Source of the DNA: Geminocystis sp. NIES-3708 | Lineage (GTDB): Bacteria > Cyanobacteriota > Cyanobacteriia > Cyanobacteriales > Cyanobacteriaceae | DNA length: 64,000 nucleotides | NCBI RefSeq assembly: GCF_001548095.1 | Contig: NZ_AP014815.1 | Span: 1,115,656 to 1,179,655 of the forward strand | Reading direction: 5' to 3' | Shown here: piece after piece, positions 19,347-29,078 of the stretch | Position numbering within the stretch: position 1 is the first letter of the stretch | How the letters are laid out: each line of letters begins with the position of its first letter | The notes under the pieces: model-generated | Seen by the model: only the letters and a program-made list of their open reading frames with translations | The model's database searches: none | What the model was told of the DNA's origin: nothing | Translations under genes and position numbers: made by a program

Positions 19347-20294
19347 TTAAGTGAAAGTTTCACTATTTTCCCGATACCATTGAATAGTATTTTTTAAACC
19401 CTCTTTTAAGTCTATTTTGGCGGTAAAACCAAAAGCATCTTTAGCTTTAGAAGTATCTAAACAACGACGAGGTTGCCCATTCGGTTTATCAGTTTCCCAA
19501 CGTAACTCACCGTCAAATCCCATCAATTCACAGATTAATTCTGTTAAGTCTTTGATGGTAATTTCAAAATTAGTTCCCAAATTCACAGGATCAGAATTAT
19601 CATAAAATTGAGTCCCCATAACAATACCCCTTGCCGCATCATTAGAGTATAAAAACTCACGGGTAGGACTTCCATCACCCCATACAGGAATCACTCTATC
19701 TCCTCTTTGTTGTGCTTCGTGAACTTTACGAATTAATGCAGGTATCACATGAGAACTACGAGTATCAAAATTATCTTCAGGTCCATACAAATTTACTGGT
19801 AAAAGATAGATACCGTTAAAACCGTATTGAAGACGATAAGATTCTAATTGTACAAGTAAGGCTTTTTTGGCGATGCCATAAGGTGCATTTGTTTCTTCAG
19901 GATAACCGTTCCATAAGTCTTCTTCTTTGAAAGGTACTGGGGTAAACTTAGGATAGGCACAAATAGTACCAACACAAGTGAATTTTTCTACCTCAGCTTG
20001 ATAGGCCGCATGAATTAATTGAGCCCCCATCATTAGGTTGTCATAAAATAATTCCGCAGGTTTTTCCCTATTTAAACCAATACCTCCTACGTGGGCAGCT
20101 AAATGTATAATTACATCTTGATTTGTTACCACTTTTTGACAGTTTTCCCATTTAGTCAAATCATAATCTTTTGAGCGTGGAATGGTTATTTTATCTGCAT
20201 TTGCACCAGCTTTAATTAATTCGGCGACAACTTGCTTACCTAAAAAACCAGCACCTCCTGTAACAAGGATTTTTTTTGTACTTAAATCTAACAT
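19347..20294 (-). CDS. fcl: GDP-L-fucose synthase
   Basis: Fcl (WcaG) epimerises and reduces GDP-4-keto-6-deoxy-mannose to GDP-L-fucose using NADPH. The Rossmann loop is VTGGAGFLG near the N-terminus, and the short-chain-dehydrogenase triad is present: the Tyr-x3-Lys is APYGIAKKA. The [10 protein letters not shown] segment is typical of the enzyme. The frame is open to 20324, but Met at 20294 ([14 protein letters not shown]) fits the family N-terminus better. It follows gmd by 97 nt, with a TAGGCAATGG repeat in the gap, and the pair makes the complete two-step pathway. Confidence 0.92.
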   Translation of the reverse strand: MLDLSTKKILVTGGAGFLGKQVVAELIKAGANADKITIPRSKDYDLTKWENCQKVVTNQDVIIHLAAHVGGIGLNREKPAELFYDNLMMGAQLIHAAYQAEVEKFTCVGTICAYPKFTPVPFKEEDLWNGYPEETNAPYGIAKKALLVQLESYRLQYGFNGIYLLPVNLYGPEDNFDTRSSHVIPALIRKVHEAQQRGDRVIPVWGDGSPTREFLYSNDAARGIVMGTQFYDNSDPVNLGTNFEITIKDLTELICELMGFDGELRWETDKPNGQPRRCLDTSKAKDAFGFTAKIDLKEGLKNTIQWYRENSETFT

Positions 20295-20391
20295 AGTAGT
20301 TAATAGTTGATATACTTCTTTCAAAAGTTAGGCAATGGTGAATGGTGATAAGAATTTTTTTAAATTTTAACGAGAGTTATTTATTTAATTC

Positions 20392-21456
20392 TTAATTAAC
20401 GTTATGTAGCATATTTTGACGAATATAAGCTTGATCTTTTATTTTATTACCATTAGTAATTCCAATAGCTTCTAAATCAGCATCTACCATTAGATGAACT
20501 AAATCAGTGAATGTAACGCTAGGTTGCCAACCTAATTTTTCTTTTGCTTTTGTAGGATCACCTATTAATAAATCTACCTCCGCAGGGCGCAAATAACGTT
20601 CATCAAAGGCAACATAATCTTCCCAGTTTAAGTTAACGTGAGAAAAAGCCAACTCTAAAAATTCTTTGACTGAATGGGTTTCTCCTGTGGCAACAACATA
20701 ATCATCTGGTTCTTGTTGTTGCAACATTAACCACATGGCAACGACATAATCTTTCGCATAACCCCAATCTCTTTTTGAGTCGATATTACCTAAATAGAGT
20801 TTTTTTTGTTTTTCTGCTACGATACTGGCGATCGCTCTGGTAATTTTTCTGGTTACAAAAGTTTCACCACGACGGGGACTTTCATGATTGAATAAGATAC
20901 CGTTACAAGCAAATAAATTATAAGATTCACGATGATTAATTGTCTGCCAATGGGCATATACCTTTCCACAAGCATAAGGACTACGAGGATAGAAGGGGGT
21001 GGTTTCTTTTTGAGGAATTTCTAAGACTTTTCCGAACATTTCTGATGATCCTGCCTGATAATAACGTATATCAGTAGAAGTTCTCTGCTGATAATCTCTA
21101 ATGGCTTCTAGTAATCTTAGTGTACCCATAGCGACACTATCAACAGTAAATTCTGGGGCATCAAAACTTACCCTAACATGAGACTGCGCACCTAAATTAT
21201 ACACTTCATCAGGTTGTGTCTCTTCTAAAATACGACGTAAAGTAGTACCATCAGTTAAATCACCATAGTGAAGAAAAAATCTAGCATCTTCTTGATGAGG
21301 ATCTTGGTATATATGATCTATTCGATCAGTATTAAAAGTGGAAGTCCGTCGGATAATACCATGAACGTGATAACCTTTGCTCAATAATAGTTCACTTAAA
21401 TAAGAGCCATCTTGTCCTGTAACGCCTGTAATTAAAGCTGTTTTATGATTGGTCAT
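20392..21456 (-). CDS. gmd: GDP-mannose 4,6-dehydratase
   Basis: Gmd converts GDP-mannose to GDP-4-keto-6-deoxy-mannose, the substrate of the fcl product encoded downstream. The 354-residue protein has the NAD-binding [16 protein letters not shown], the catalytic [10 protein letters not shown] (Tyr-x3-Lys), GSSEMFGKV and the family-specific [17 protein letters not shown]. The gmd-fcl pair is transcribed away from the Wzm/Wzt-type exporter genes across a 314-bp gap, suggesting fucose goes into an exported surface polysaccharide. Confidence 0.95.
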   Translation of the reverse strand: MTNHKTALITGVTGQDGSYLSELLLSKGYHVHGIIRRTSTFNTDRIDHIYQDPHQEDARFFLHYGDLTDGTTLRRILEETQPDEVYNLGAQSHVRVSFDAPEFTVDSVAMGTLRLLEAIRDYQQRTSTDIRYYQAGSSEMFGKVLEIPQKETTPFYPRSPYACGKVYAHWQTINHRESYNLFACNGILFNHESPRRGETFVTRKITRAIASIVAEKQKKLYLGNIDSKRDWGYAKDYVVAMWLMLQQQEPDDYVVATGETHSVKEFLELAFSHVNLNWEDYVAFDERYLRPAEVDLLIGDPTKAKEKLGWQPSVTFTDLVHLMVDADLEAIGITNGNKIKDQAYIRQNMLHNVN

Positions 21457-21770
21457 TTTTGATTAAATCAATTTTGATATGTCTTTATGGAAGGTTATAT
21501 AGCAGAAAACGAGTTGATTAGGACATTATTAAAGCCCAAGTAGTAACTAATTATAGTTTATGTTTTGGTTAAGTTTATTCTATAGAATATCATTTTCAAC
21601 AGACTATAAAATAGTTGAGACTCATATTTAACTTTAAAATGAACCGATTTTATAGTAACTTATTTCAATTATCCTTTTAAATGGGGAGAATAGCTAACAG
21701 GAAAAGAAGGTAACTCTAAGATACAATAATTTTATTAAATAGCAATAGTTAATTATTATTTTTAATATTT
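21457..21770. other. divergent promoter region between gmd and the polysaccharide exporter
   Basis: A 314-bp AT-rich gap between two divergently oriented polysaccharide units. No ORF, terminator or convincing operator was found. Both promoters must lie here. CTATAGAATATCATTTTC around 21580 contains a TATAGAAT that could be a -10 element, but I see no good -35 partner. Confidence 0.35.
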
Positions 21771-22598
21771 ATGATTTTAACCAGAAAAAAAACTTTAATC
21801 TTTGTAGAAAAATTGTCTTTTTGGCATGAGCTGGAACGTTATTGGCAATTACTTTCTGTTTTAGTGCCACAAAACTTAAATACTCGTTATCGTGGTTCTT
21901 TTTTAGGAGTATATTGGTCATTATTAAATCCCATTATTATGACTACTTTATATACTGTTATTTTTGGTACAACATTTGCTTCTTATTTCGGAGATTCTAT
22001 TATTAATTATATGTTTGCGGCTTTTACTGGTTTATTAATAATTAATTTTTTTAATTCTTCTACCACTCAAGCCTTAAGTAGTATTGTTATTAATGGAGAT
22101 TTATTAAATAAAATTAAGTTACCATTGCCTGTTTTTCCCTTATCAATGATAGCCGCTAATATTTTCCAATTTGTGGTTGGTTCATTACCATTATTAATCA
22201 TTGTTACATTAATAAAAACTCACAATCTCTTATCTGTATTTTTATTATTATTACCTTTTATTGCCCTAGTTTTAGTTTGTACTGGAGTCGGTTTATTTTT
22301 AAGTGCTTTATTTGTCTTTTTTAGAGATTTAGGGTACTTTTATGAAATTATGACTTTTATTGTTTGGATTACCAGTCCCGTATTTTATCCTGCAGAAATT
22401 GTTCCTCAAAGAGTACAACCATTTCTATATCTTAATCCTTTAGTACCAATTATTGAAAGTTTACGACAAATAAGTTTAGAGGGAACTTTTCCTGAAATTA
22501 GTCACTTGATGAAAGGCTTTTTAAGTGGCATAATTATTTTAACTTTAGGGTGGTTATTTTTTCGTCGAGTACAATCATCTTTTATGGATTTACTTTAA
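21771..22598 (+). CDS. polysaccharide ABC exporter permease (Wzm type)
   Basis: A 275-residue ABC-2 permease with about six hydrophobic helices and the family opening RYRGSFLGVYWSLLNPIIM near residue 39. FFRDLGYFYEIMTFIVWITS and FYPAEIVP are typical of the TagG/Wzm/KpsM group, which flips lipid-linked polysaccharide to the periplasm. It is followed after 57 nt by its ATPase and faces the GDP-fucose genes. The exact substrate (O-antigen, capsule or teichoic-like polymer) cannot be read from the sequence. Confidence 0.88.
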   Translation: MILTRKKTLIFVEKLSFWHELERYWQLLSVLVPQNLNTRYRGSFLGVYWSLLNPIIMTTLYTVIFGTTFASYFGDSIINYMFAAFTGLLIINFFNSSTTQALSSIVINGDLLNKIKLPLPVFPLSMIAANIFQFVVGSLPLLIIVTLIKTHNLLSVFLLLLPFIALVLVCTGVGLFLSALFVFFRDLGYFYEIMTFIVWITSPVFYPAEIVPQRVQPFLYLNPLVPIIESLRQISLEGTFPEISHLMKGFLSGIIILTLGWLFFRRVQSSFMDLL

Positions 22599-22655
22599 AC
22601 AAGTTTTCTTTTTAATTACTATTTATTACTTTTATTATCACTATTAAAAATTGCA

Positions 22656-23429
22656 ATGGATCAAGAAGTTATTAGACTAAATAATGTTTCTTTATGGCGT
22701 AGAACTCAAGAAGAATTTTCTTACGATTTAAAAAAAACAGTTCTCTCTTTTTTACAAGGAAAATATGTTAAACCCGCAAAAAAACAAGTATTAAAAGATG
22801 TTGATTTTGTAGTTAATAGCGGTGAAAAAATTGGAATAATTGGTTCAAATGGTGCAGGTAAATCTACTTTACTAAAAGTTATCTGCGGTATTTTATCTCC
22901 CACTTTTGGCACGGTTAGAGTCAGAGGAAATATTGCACCTTTAATTGAATTGGGTGCTGGTTTTAATATGGAAATGTCTGTTAAGGATAACATCATTTTA
23001 TATGGTGTTTTATTAGGTTATTCTAAAGAAGAAATGAGAAGTCGGACTTATGAAATTCTTGAATTTGCAGAGTTACAGGAATATGCAGAAGTGCCTGTTA
23101 AAGCATTATCTTCAGGGATGAAAGCACGTTTAGGTTTTGCTGTTGCAACGGATGTAAAACCAGATATTCTCATTCTCGATGAAGTTTTATCTGTTGGGGA
23201 TGCTAAATTTACTCATAAATCACGAGGACGTATTCAAAGTTTGTGGGAACAAAGTAGTACAATATTATTTGTTTCCCATAGTTTAGAATATGTAAAAGAC
23301 TTATGTGATCGATCTATTTGGTTAGATCATGGCGAAATTGCTTATCATGGAAATACTCAAGAGGCAATAAAACTTTACTTAAATTCAGTGGGTGTCAAAG
23401 AGTATATTCGTCCTCCTTCTGCGTTATAA
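22656..23429 (+). CDS. polysaccharide ABC exporter ATPase (Wzt type, no C-terminal sugar-binding domain)
   Basis: A 257-residue ATPase with Walker A GSNGAGKST (about 69-77), an LSSGMKARLGFA signature, Walker B ILILDEVLSVGD and switch His in FVSHS. The ELGAGFNMEMSVKDNI segment is diagnostic of the Wzt/TagH/KpsT group. The protein ends shortly after the ATPase core, so it lacks the extra carbohydrate-recognition domain of E. coli O9a Wzt; export is probably not governed by terminal capping. It pairs with the permease upstream. Confidence 0.9.
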   Translation: MDQEVIRLNNVSLWRRTQEEFSYDLKKTVLSFLQGKYVKPAKKQVLKDVDFVVNSGEKIGIIGSNGAGKSTLLKVICGILSPTFGTVRVRGNIAPLIELGAGFNMEMSVKDNIILYGVLLGYSKEEMRSRTYEILEFAELQEYAEVPVKALSSGMKARLGFAVATDVKPDILILDEVLSVGDAKFTHKSRGRIQSLWEQSSTILFVSHSLEYVKDLCDRSIWLDHGEIAYHGNTQEAIKLYLNSVGVKEYIRPPSAL

Positions 23430-23618
23430 TGATATATCCATTACAAATTACTTATCCCCCTGTGTGGTATTTACGTTAGTTTTTAAGGATTAGTATAATT
23501 AAATATTATTCCTATTCATCACAAAAATTTAATGCAAATGAAACTTCAAATGGGGAAGTAAAAATGAATTGTAAAATCTGTAAATTCCGTCTCAATGCTT
23601 TAAAAAATGATGATCATT

Positions 23619-23657
23619 GATAATGATAGTCATGATAACTCTTATCATAACTATGAT
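23619..23657. promoter_or_regulatory. Fur-box-like site within a 35-bp inverted repeat upstream of sipA
   Basis: GATAATGATAGTCATGATA at 23619-23637 matches the classical 19-bp Fur box consensus at 16 of 19 positions by eye. Overlapping it, 23623-23638 and 23642-23657 form near-perfect 16-nt inverted arms (14 of 16 pairs) around a 3-nt loop. The site lies 118 bp upstream of the sipA ATG in an otherwise featureless 325-bp gap. Regulation by Fur or another dimeric repressor is inferred; a simple RNA hairpin is the alternative. Confidence 0.5.
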
Positions 23658-23754
23658 ATTGATCCTTTGGCACAACTGATCCCCTATAAAGTATTTGGGA
23701 AACACCTTAATCAGACATTAAGCATAATTGCTTTGTGTAATCATATGAAAAATA

Positions 23755-24000
23755 ATGACAAACTTAAATATTAAATCAGGTAATCGAGTGAAAGTCATTG
23801 AGATACCACCATACATCAAAACTGCTGATCCAATGCCGATGTTACGCCCATCAAGTGTAATATCATTAGGAGAAGAAGGTATTGTTTTAAGTCCACGCCC
23901 TGGAGGTTATTGGGCGATTCGTTTTACTCAAGGTTGTTTTTTATTAGAAAGTAAATATTTTCAGCAGTTGACAGTTGACAATGGAGAGTTGAAAATATAG
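23755..24000 (+). CDS. sipA: NblS-interacting regulatory protein SipA
   Basis: SipA is a small SH3-like protein that binds the ATP-binding region of the essential cyanobacterial sensor kinase NblS (DspA/Hik33) and modulates high-light and nutrient stress signalling. The 81-residue product has the near-invariant core KTADPMPMLRPSSVISLGEE (residues 22-41), then RPGGYWAIRF and FLLESKYFQ. The first ~10 residues are variable, as in the family. The neighbours are polysaccharide genes and a TPR protein, and nblS is not in the window. A Fur-box-like site lies upstream. Confidence 0.9.
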   Translation: MTNLNIKSGNRVKVIEIPPYIKTADPMPMLRPSSVISLGEEGIVLSPRPGGYWAIRFTQGCFLLESKYFQQLTVDNGELKI

Positions 24001-24075
24001 GTAAATTATTGATTATTGAGATCAATTTCATTCACTTCTATAAAATTGTTTATTCCTCATCCTTAACTATTATTC

Positions 24076-24510
24076 ATGGCAAAAGTAACTTCTAAAGAGA
24101 TTGTAAAAAAAAGTTTTATTATAATTTCTGGCTTGGCTTTTTTCTGGTTTTCAGCGTCTAGCGTCATTGAAATGATTACTAAACCAGCGACTCCATCTGT
24201 AAATCAAAGTCAGGGAGAAGATTCTTCTGCTGAGGCTCTACTAAAGAAAGAAGTGAAAGGTTATGAGTTAGTATTGGAAAAAGAGCCTGATAACCGTTTT
24301 GCTTTAGAGAAATTAGTCGAAATTCAGTTACAATTACGAAATTTACAGGCTGCTTTACCTTTAACGGAAAAATTAGTTAAACTTGATCCTCAAAATACTA
24401 GATATCAACAGGTTTTGAAGATTATTAAGCAAGGCTTAGCACAAGAAAAATCTCAAACCCAACCCCCCATTAATTCTCCTAACAATAATGAGGAAAATAA
24501 AGAAAAATAG
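24076..24510 (+). CDS. membrane-anchored TPR-like protein
   Basis: A 144-residue protein with an N-terminal uncleaved membrane helix (SFIIISGLAFFWFSASSVI, about 13-31), a short Ser/Gln linker, and about two tetratricopeptide-like helix pairs (residues 56-120, e.g. LEKEPDNRFALEKLVEIQ and LVKLDPQNTRYQQVL). The tail is Pro/Asn/Glu-rich and disordered. It is probably periplasmic or lumenal and acts as a protein-interaction tether. It lies 75 nt after sipA and 53 nt before the aminotransferase gene on the same strand. The specific partner is unknown. Confidence 0.65.
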   Translation: MAKVTSKEIVKKSFIIISGLAFFWFSASSVIEMITKPATPSVNQSQGEDSSAEALLKKEVKGYELVLEKEPDNRFALEKLVEIQLQLRNLQAALPLTEKLVKLDPQNTRYQQVLKIIKQGLAQEKSQTQPPINSPNNNEENKEK

Positions 24511-24563
24511 TGTAAACTCTAAGGTTAATCTTTATTTCTTCTTGATCTTATCATAACATTTAC

Positions 24564-25733
24564 ATGAAAATTCCTGTTCTTGATTTAAAGCCTCAATATC
24601 AACAACTTAAAGCAGAAATTGATCAGGCGATCGCTAATGTGTTAGAATCAACACAGTTTGTCTTAGGACCTGAAGTTAAACTACTAGAAAGTGAAATTGC
24701 TAATTATTTAGGGATTAAACACGCAATCGGGGTTAATTCTGGCACAGATGCGTTGATTATTGCCCTACGTGCTTTAAATATCGGTGCAGGAGATGAGGTT
24801 ATTACTACTTCTTTTTCTTTTTATGCTACGGCGGAGTCAATAAGTTTAGTAGGTGCAAAACCTATCTTTGTGGATATTCAAAAGGACAGTTTCAATATAG
24901 ATCCTAACACCATCAAAGACAAAATTACCAGTAAAACGAAAGCTATTATCCCCGTACATTTATATGGGCAACCTGCCGCTATGACTCAGATATTAAGCAT
25001 TGCCAAGGAATATGGCTTAAAAGTGATTGAGGATTGTGCCCAAGCCTTTGGAGCAAGTTATGATGGAAATTGTGTAGGATGCTATCAAAATTGTGATGAT
25101 AATCAACGGCAAAACATAACAGGGAAATATGTCGGTGGTATTGGCGATGTTGGAGCATTTTCATTTTACCCTACAAAAAACTTAGGCGCTTATGGAGATG
25201 GTGGCATGATTGTAACTAATAGTGATGATATTGCCGAATTAAGTCGAATGTTGCGAGTGCATGGGGCAAAAACTAATTATAATAATGAATTATTGGGTTA
25301 TAATTCTCGCCTTGATAGTTTACAGGCTTGTGTTTTAAGAGTGAAATTAAAATATATAAATCAGTGGAATCAATTAAGAAGAAAGATAGCCCAAACGTAT
25401 AATGAATTATTGGCAAATAATCCTAATATTATTACTCCAAAAATGAGTAAAGGTCATGTTTTTCATCAATATACTATTAGAATTACTAACGGTAAACGAG
25501 ATCAATTAAAAGATTATTTAGCTGATTTAGGAATAGGTAGTATGATTTATTATCCAATTCCGCAAGATCAATTACCTGTTTATAAAAAACAATATCAACC
25601 CAATTCTATCACTATGAAATTAGCAGAAGAAGTATTAAGTTTACCGATTTTTCCTGAATTATCTTTAGATAAAGTTGTTGAAGTTGCCCAAGCAATTAAT
25701 AACTTTAATATACACGTCAATAAAGTTGATTAA
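24564..25733 (+). CDS. DegT/DnrJ/EryC1/StrS-family aminotransferase with a Cys-containing insert
   Basis: A PLP-dependent sugar aminotransferase (389 residues) of the type that makes amino-deoxy sugar nucleotides. Conserved parts are GVNSGTDALIIALRAL, IIPVHLYGQPA, EDCAQAFGASYDG, and the PLP-lysine segment FSFYPTKNLGAYGDGG (Lys near 206). Between GASYDG and GGIGDVG an extra loop of about 18 residues holds three Cys (GNCVGCYQNC) where relatives have a short KGRRVGSLG-type link. The loop could bind a metal or be oxidised. Context with GDP-fucose and exporter genes suggests a surface-polysaccharide sugar, but the substrate is not determinable. Confidence 0.87.
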   Translation: MKIPVLDLKPQYQQLKAEIDQAIANVLESTQFVLGPEVKLLESEIANYLGIKHAIGVNSGTDALIIALRALNIGAGDEVITTSFSFYATAESISLVGAKPIFVDIQKDSFNIDPNTIKDKITSKTKAIIPVHLYGQPAAMTQILSIAKEYGLKVIEDCAQAFGASYDGNCVGCYQNCDDNQRQNITGKYVGGIGDVGAFSFYPTKNLGAYGDGGMIVTNSDDIAELSRMLRVHGAKTNYNNELLGYNSRLDSLQACVLRVKLKYINQWNQLRRKIAQTYNELLANNPNIITPKMSKGHVFHQYTIRITNGKRDQLKDYLADLGIGSMIYYPIPQDQLPVYKKQYQPNSITMKLAEEVLSLPIFPELSLDKVVEVAQAINNFNIHVNKVD

Positions 25734-25909
25734 ATCATAGTTATATAAAATGAATATATCAAAAAAACAAGTTATTCTTGCTTCTACCCACGAAAAAATT
25801 TTAGATTTTATTCCATTAGAAGTTGTACAAAAACACAGTTAGTTGCTAGAGGTGGTTTATGAATTGCCTTTATAGATAGTTTATAGTTAATTATTTTGCC
25901 TTTTGTATT

Positions 25910-26899
25910 GTGAATAAAATAGATTATTTGCGGATTAGTTTAATCGATAAGTGCAATTTTCGTTGTCAATATTGTATGCCAGAAGAGGAAAAATTAAACT
26001 ATCTTTTATCTTCAGAAATATTAACAAAATCTGAGCTATTAACTTTACTAAAAGAGGTTTTTATTCCTTTAGGTTTTACTAAATTTCGGTTGACGGGAGG
26101 TGAGCCTTTATTACGTTCAGATTTACCTGAAATTATCACAGAAATTATTAATTTACCTCAAACAAAAGATTTAGCTTTAACTACTAATGGTTATTTATTA
26201 TTAGAAAAAGCACAATTATTATTTGATAGTGGATTACGCCGAATAAATATTAGTTTAGACTCTCTGAATCCTCAAACTTTTGATCAAATTATTGGTAATA
26301 AAAATAAAAGCCGTTGGCACAAAACGTGGGCTGGAATTCAAACAGCTTATGAAATAGGATTTAACCCTTTAAAGTTAAATGTGGTAATTATCCCAGAAGT
26401 TAATGATGGTGAAATTTTAGATTTAGCCGCATTAACAATTAATCGTAATTGGCACGTTAGATTTATCGAATTTATGCCTATTGGAAATCATGAATTATTT
26501 TCTGAAAAAGCGTGGATTCCCTCGGTGGAAATTAGGCAACAAATTAAGGCTAAATGGGGTTTAGAAGAGGCTCATATTACTGGAAATGGTCCTGCTGATA
26601 TATTTAAAATTCCTGATAGTAAAGGCACTTTAGGCTTTATTTCTCAAATGTCTGAGTGTTTTTGCGATCGCTGTAATCGAGTCAGATTATCCGCCGATGG
26701 TTGGTTACGTCCTTGTTTATTAAATGAGACAGAACAGATTGACTTAAAAACCTTGTTAAGAGGGGGAATTAATACACAAAAAATTAGAAAAAAAGTGGCT
26801 AAATTATTATTATTAAAACCTGAAATTAATTATAAAGAAAGAGATTCAGGAACAAAAAATAATACCTATTATCGCACGATGTCACAAATTGGTGGTTAA
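25910..26899 (+). CDS. moaA: GTP 3',8-cyclase MoaA (molybdenum cofactor synthesis)
   Basis: A radical-SAM enzyme that converts GTP to 3',8-cyclo-GTP in the first step of molybdopterin synthesis. The N-terminal cluster motif is CNFRCQYC (residues 14-21), the second cluster uses CFCDRC and the Cys of WLRPC, and the protein ends in the functionally important double Gly (SQIGG). The start is GTG at 25910; the frame upstream has no ATG before a stop at 25877, so the N-terminus is about 10 residues shorter than usual. Its 3' end overlaps the convergent gene by 18 nt. No other moa genes are near. The 176-bp gap before it holds only a 30-codon ORF without recognisable features. Confidence 0.93.
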   Translation: MNKIDYLRISLIDKCNFRCQYCMPEEEKLNYLLSSEILTKSELLTLLKEVFIPLGFTKFRLTGGEPLLRSDLPEIITEIINLPQTKDLALTTNGYLLLEKAQLLFDSGLRRINISLDSLNPQTFDQIIGNKNKSRWHKTWAGIQTAYEIGFNPLKLNVVIIPEVNDGEILDLAALTINRNWHVRFIEFMPIGNHELFSEKAWIPSVEIRQQIKAKWGLEEAHITGNGPADIFKIPDSKGTLGFISQMSECFCDRCNRVRLSADGWLRPCLLNETEQIDLKTLLRGGINTQKIRKKVAKLLLLKPEINYKERDSGTKNNTYYRTMSQIGG

Positions 26900-27865
26900 A
26901 TAATCTTGATATTTAAAATAAATAGATTCTCCCGGTATAGTTTCTGTAAATGTAGGAGAAATTTTATATTTATGACTAGGATATTTTTGTCTAATTTCTG
27001 ACACAGTTTGATAATGTTTATACCATTTATTAATAATATCTAATAGTTGTTGAAAACGGTAAATAAGAATTTCATAACGATTAGATAAGGCGATATATTG
27101 AATAATTTTGGCATAGGTAATAACGTCTTCTTCATTATGATTAATACCAATTAGTTTTCCCAATTTATCTAATTCATCATAATTAACTTTTACGATCATC
27201 ACTAAGGCTTTTAAATTAGTCAAATCTTGTTGTTTAAACTGTTTTAGAATACTATTAATAATGCTAAATATTGCATAATCAGATACTTGATATTTTTTAA
27301 ATAGTAATAACAAATTTAAGCCAATTTGAGTTACCATAATTTTATTTAAAGCTGTTTGATATGATAAAAGAGCTTTTTGAGTAGCTTCATTAGTAATGAT
27401 TGCTAATAATTGCTCAATTTCTTCTGTAACAAGTGTTTTAAAAAGTATTGGATCTGAATTGTGATTTAATTGATCTTCAATAAATTCATATAAGTCAACT
27501 TGATTTTGATCTTGAAAATCTAATTCCATTCTTCTAATGGTACGAAAATCATTAATATGTTTAATAGCAAAGCTAAAAATTTTAATGAATGTTTGTAAGC
27601 CCTTATATTCATCAAGATTATTTTCTAGCTTATATTTAATTTTCATAAAACAAAGAAATTCAGAGGTATATTGATCATTATCGAGCATTCGTAAAGTTGG
27701 CTCAATTTTAACCAATTCTTCTAATTCAGTATCATGTAAAGATAATGCTAACTCTGGTATTTCTAGGGGATTTAATGCTCCTGAAATTCTTTCTACAACA
27801 CTAATATCACCGAAAAGAGGGCGATTCCACCAAGATTTTGATTGAGTGTCTTTATCTTTTGCCAT
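26882..27865 (-). CDS. conserved hypothetical alpha-helical protein, 327 aa
   Basis: A soluble, mostly alpha-helical protein with a Trp-containing N-terminus ([25 protein letters not shown] is spread over residues 9-33). It lacks signal peptide, membrane helix, Cys clusters or nucleotide-binding motifs. I do not recognise a domain. It follows the cyAbrB gene by 76 nt on the same strand and overlaps the 3' end of moaA by 18 nt in convergent orientation, which implies tight packing rather than function. An operon with cyAbrB is possible. Confidence 0.6.
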   Translation of the reverse strand: MAKDKDTQSKSWWNRPLFGDISVVERISGALNPLEIPELALSLHDTELEELVKIEPTLRMLDNDQYTSEFLCFMKIKYKLENNLDEYKGLQTFIKIFSFAIKHINDFRTIRRMELDFQDQNQVDLYEFIEDQLNHNSDPILFKTLVTEEIEQLLAIITNEATQKALLSYQTALNKIMVTQIGLNLLLLFKKYQVSDYAIFSIINSILKQFKQQDLTNLKALVMIVKVNYDELDKLGKLIGINHNEEDVITYAKIIQYIALSNRYEILIYRFQQLLDIINKWYKHYQTVSEIRQKYPSHKYKISPTFTETIPGESIYFKYQDYLTTNL

Positions 27866-27941
27866 TTTTCAAAAACAAGAGCATTGATTAACCATGATTA
27901 TAACGAAGAAAGTTAATTGTTAATTGTTAATGATCAATGGT

Positions 27942-28325
27942 TTAAATTTCGTCTAAATCAACTTGTTTAAGATGAATATTTTTTCTCCCTAATACAACTT
28001 CAAACTCATCACCAGGTTTTAAACCCATTTTATCAGTGTAGGCTTTGCCAATGGAAAGATTACCATTAGATTGTACATTAATGCGATAATTAGCACTTCT
28101 GCCTCTTTTTTTACTATCAATGGTGGTTTCATTATCAAGACTAATGCCTTCTGCTTCGATTAAAGCATTAAGAAATTTAACCATACTAACTCTTTTTTGA
28201 CCATTATCTGTCAAAGTATAATAACCACACTCAATGGCTTTTTCTTCACGAGAAACGTTACCTAATTTTTTTACTGTTTTTAGTAAATCTTTTCCCACTA
28301 GAGGTTGTTGTTTTTTTGTTGCCAT
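27942..28325 (-). CDS. cyanobacterial AbrB-type transcription regulator (cyAbrB)
   Basis: A 127-residue member of the cyAbrB family, which in Synechocystis (Sll0359/Sll0822) controls carbon/nitrogen balance and hydrogenase genes. The N-terminal half (LLKTVKKL, ECGYYT, KRVSMVKFLNALIEAEGI) is the cyanobacterial extension, and the C-terminal half (INVQSNGNLSIGKAYTDKMG, GDEFEVVLGRKNIHL) is the DNA-binding AbrB beta-barrel, placed at the C-terminus as is usual for this family. Which of the two paralogue groups it belongs to is not certain. It is divergent from the Rrf2 gene at 28535 across 209 nt. Confidence 0.9.
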   Translation of the reverse strand: MATKKQQPLVGKDLLKTVKKLGNVSREEKAIECGYYTLTDNGQKRVSMVKFLNALIEAEGISLDNETTIDSKKRGRSANYRINVQSNGNLSIGKAYTDKMGLKPGDEFEVVLGRKNIHLKQVDLDEI

Positions 28326-28534
28326 TTACTTTAATTTTGCTAAATTTTAAACTAGCTATTTTGAGTCAATCTACAAAATAGTTCTTAAATTTTTGTTCAT
28401 AAACTATAATATACTAATATAGCAAAATTTAACTTTTTTTACTAAACTTAATCTTTGATAAACTGATTTATAATCTCTGAGATAATAAAATCTGTTTGAA
28501 ACTTAAACTTATCGTGAAATCCTAAAATTTAAGC

Positions 28535-28978
28535 ATGAAGTTAACCACTAAAGGCTATTATGCGGTAAAGGCATTATTAGATTTGAGTCTTCAATCTAAT
28601 TCTCAGCCCACTTCTGTTAATGCTATTGCTAATCGTCAAAATTTACCGGCTGCTTATCTGGAAAAAATTTTAATCAAAATTCGTAAAGCTGGGTTAATAA
28701 AATCTATTAGAGGTGCAAATGGCGGTTATCAATTAGCTTCTTTGCCAGAAGATATTTCTTTGGGAGATATTCTTGTAGCAGTGGGAGATAAAATTGAGCC
28801 TTTACCTAATTATAATATCGATGGTGATTCCCCAGAAGATTGGGTGACAATTTGTTTATGGCGACGGTTAAATAACAAGTTAAAAGAGGCAATTTATAAT
28901 ATAACTTTAGCTGATTTATATTATGATGCTCGTAGTCGTCAAGCATCTTATGGAGAAGAAAATAATTTTATTATTTAA
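28535..28978 (+). CDS. Rrf2-family transcriptional regulator
   Basis: A 147-residue winged-helix regulator: MKLTTKGYYAVKALLDLSLQ at the start, the recognition-helix region LPAAYLEKILIKIRKAGLI, and the wing SIRGANGGYQLA. Sensory Rrf2 proteins such as IscR ligate an Fe-S cluster with three clustered Cys; here only one Cys (VTICLW) occurs, so cluster binding of that type is unlikely. In cyanobacteria such proteins are often annotated as Fe-S or stress regulators. The adjacent genes give no specific target; autoregulation from the 209-bp divergent region is plausible. Confidence 0.87.
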   Translation: MKLTTKGYYAVKALLDLSLQSNSQPTSVNAIANRQNLPAAYLEKILIKIRKAGLIKSIRGANGGYQLASLPEDISLGDILVAVGDKIEPLPNYNIDGDSPEDWVTICLWRRLNNKLKEAIYNITLADLYYDARSRQASYGEENNFII

Positions 28979-29078
28979 AGTTATTTAGAATTAGCCAAAT
29001 AAATAGAAATAAACAAAATGTAATGGGCAACAGAATAAAATACAATGTAATTGTCAATTGTTAGTTTTTCGTTATTAG

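Noticed and set aside
25750-25842. 30-codon ORF MNISKKQVILASTHEKILDF upstream of moaA
   Set aside because: No homology recognised and no upstream ribosome-binding site; probably chance or decayed DNA.
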